A DNA stretch of 64,000 nucleotides, from NCBI RefSeq assembly GCF_007858365.1, contig NZ_VFIO01000001.1, positions 434,001 through 498,000 on the forward strand. Direction: 5' to 3'. A program made the translations under genes and the position numbers. Below, in pieces: positions 63,588-64,000 of the stretch (the stretch's first letter is position 1; each line of letters opens with the position of its first letter). Under the pieces are notes generated by a model. That model was not told the origin of the DNA and did no database searches. It saw nothing but the letters and a program-made list of their open reading frames with translations. The stretch comes from Pseudomonas saxonica (GTDB lineage Bacteria > Pseudomonadota > Gammaproteobacteria > Pseudomonadales > Pseudomonadaceae).

Positions 63588-64000
63588 TCAGAGTCCGCGT
63601 ATGGCATTACCTGTTTTTAGCGCTTTGGCATCGTGGGCACCCGCCAGTAACCCACCGCCTACATTGAAAGTGACACCGACGACCCTTTCAGGGCCAAAGG
63701 TTTTGGTCATCCAATGGTGGGCCGCTTTGAAGTGGGCGGTCGAATTGTGGATTTCCCCTCCCTCTACAGACTTCACAAGAGCGCCGTAGTGCGCACCCGC
63801 AGCGCGATCAAGGGGTATGCCATGGCTGGCCAGATTGTGGTTCACCAAAGACAAGGCGCGGGAAAAGGTCTGAGTTAAAGGCTGTTCTGAAGTTGCGCTG
63901 TGAATTATCTGACGTCCTGCCGAAGTGAAATCCGGAATACTTTTACTCCCGACAAGGGCCTGAGACGCCAGGGTAACGGTCTCTTTCGCCTTGCTGATGG
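63588..64000 (-). CDS. Unknown protein, C-terminal part (cut by window edge)
   Basis: The minus-strand frame is open from the window edge to TGA at 63590-63588, about 136 residues, so the N-terminus is missing; internal TTG/GTG codons near 63854 need not be starts. Visible stretches are SHGIPLDRAAGAHYGALVKS, HNSTAHFKAAHHWMTKTFG and VVGVTFNVGGGLLAGAHDAK. It is rich in His, Ala and Gly and has no obvious membrane helix. No family recognised. It lies upstream of kdpF on the same strand with a gap of 182 bases. Confidence 0.6.
   Translation of the reverse strand, partial: ISKAKETVTLASQALVGSKSIPDFTSAGRQIIHSATSEQPLTQTFSRALSLVNHNLASHGIPLDRAAGAHYGALVKSVEGGEIHNSTAHFKAAHHWMTKTFGPERVVGVTFNVGGGLLAGAHDAKALKTGNAIRGL

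Overview
This window is a stretch of Pseudomonas chromosome with no rRNA, tRNA, insertion sequence, prophage or CRISPR array that I can see. The genus call rests on an almost canonical OprI lipoprotein, the lpxL-minCDE-rluA arrangement, a Prc/AlgO-type protease, CysB, the oprI/L,D-transpeptidase/tesA/ABC/greB neighbourhood, and REP elements of the Pseudomonas type. Base composition and codon use fit the P. fluorescens/P. fragi side of the genus, but I cannot fix the species.

Layout. (1) 1-11684 is the accessory part: a truncated Ig-like or adhesin-like gene, a small secreted protein of unknown fold, a 1647-residue RHS-repeat protein with a variable tail, then a complete four-gene chaperone-usher fimbrial operon (pilin, chaperone, usher, tip adhesin) with a strong hairpin after the pilin. 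(2) 11761-17340 is housekeeping: lipid A acyltransferase, MinCDE division-site selection, a pseudouridine synthase, aminopeptidase ApeB and a small membrane protein. (3) 17458-26073 has a large MscS-type channel and a GntR/UTRA-controlled ABC operon (binding protein, cytoplasmic phosphodiesterase, two permeases, ATPase, HAD phosphatase). Two operator-like palindromes sit in its regulatory gap. The most economical reading is uptake and intracellular processing of a phosphonate or phosphate ester.

(4) 26136-31697 has a quinone oxidoreductase, the Prc protease, a translationally coupled three-gene operon headed by an XRE/antitoxin-like protein, and a lipoprotein FKBP isomerase. The gap upstream of the XRE gene carries three consensus DnaA boxes, two of them as an inverted pair. 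(5) 31965-34955 is a membrane-anchored di-haem cytochrome c of the RoxA/di-haem peroxidase type followed by a catalase-fold protein. (6) 35061-43000 runs cysB, a Usp protein, a 5'-nucleotidase, a thioredoxin-like protein, PilZ, DAHP synthase, a frameshifted acetyltransferase, oprI, an L,D-transpeptidase and tesA. (7) 42937-54153 has a YbbA/YbbP-type ABC system, GreB, DoxX, an MltF-like lytic transglycosylase, TatD, a chemoreceptor, a thioesterase, a CHAD protein and small membrane or lipoproteins. (8) 54316-63405 has a patatin-like lipase and the whole potassium-uptake operon kdpFABC-kdpDE, including the 29-residue KdpF, which is easy to miss. REP sequences separate kdpC from kdpD. (9) A truncated unknown gene closes the window.

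The points most worth a second look are the GntR operators with the organophosphorus operon, the DnaA-box cluster, the acetyltransferase frameshift, the XRE three-gene operon, the RHS locus, and the cytochrome/catalase pair. All assignments come from reading the sequence and from recalled family knowledge; no database search was run.
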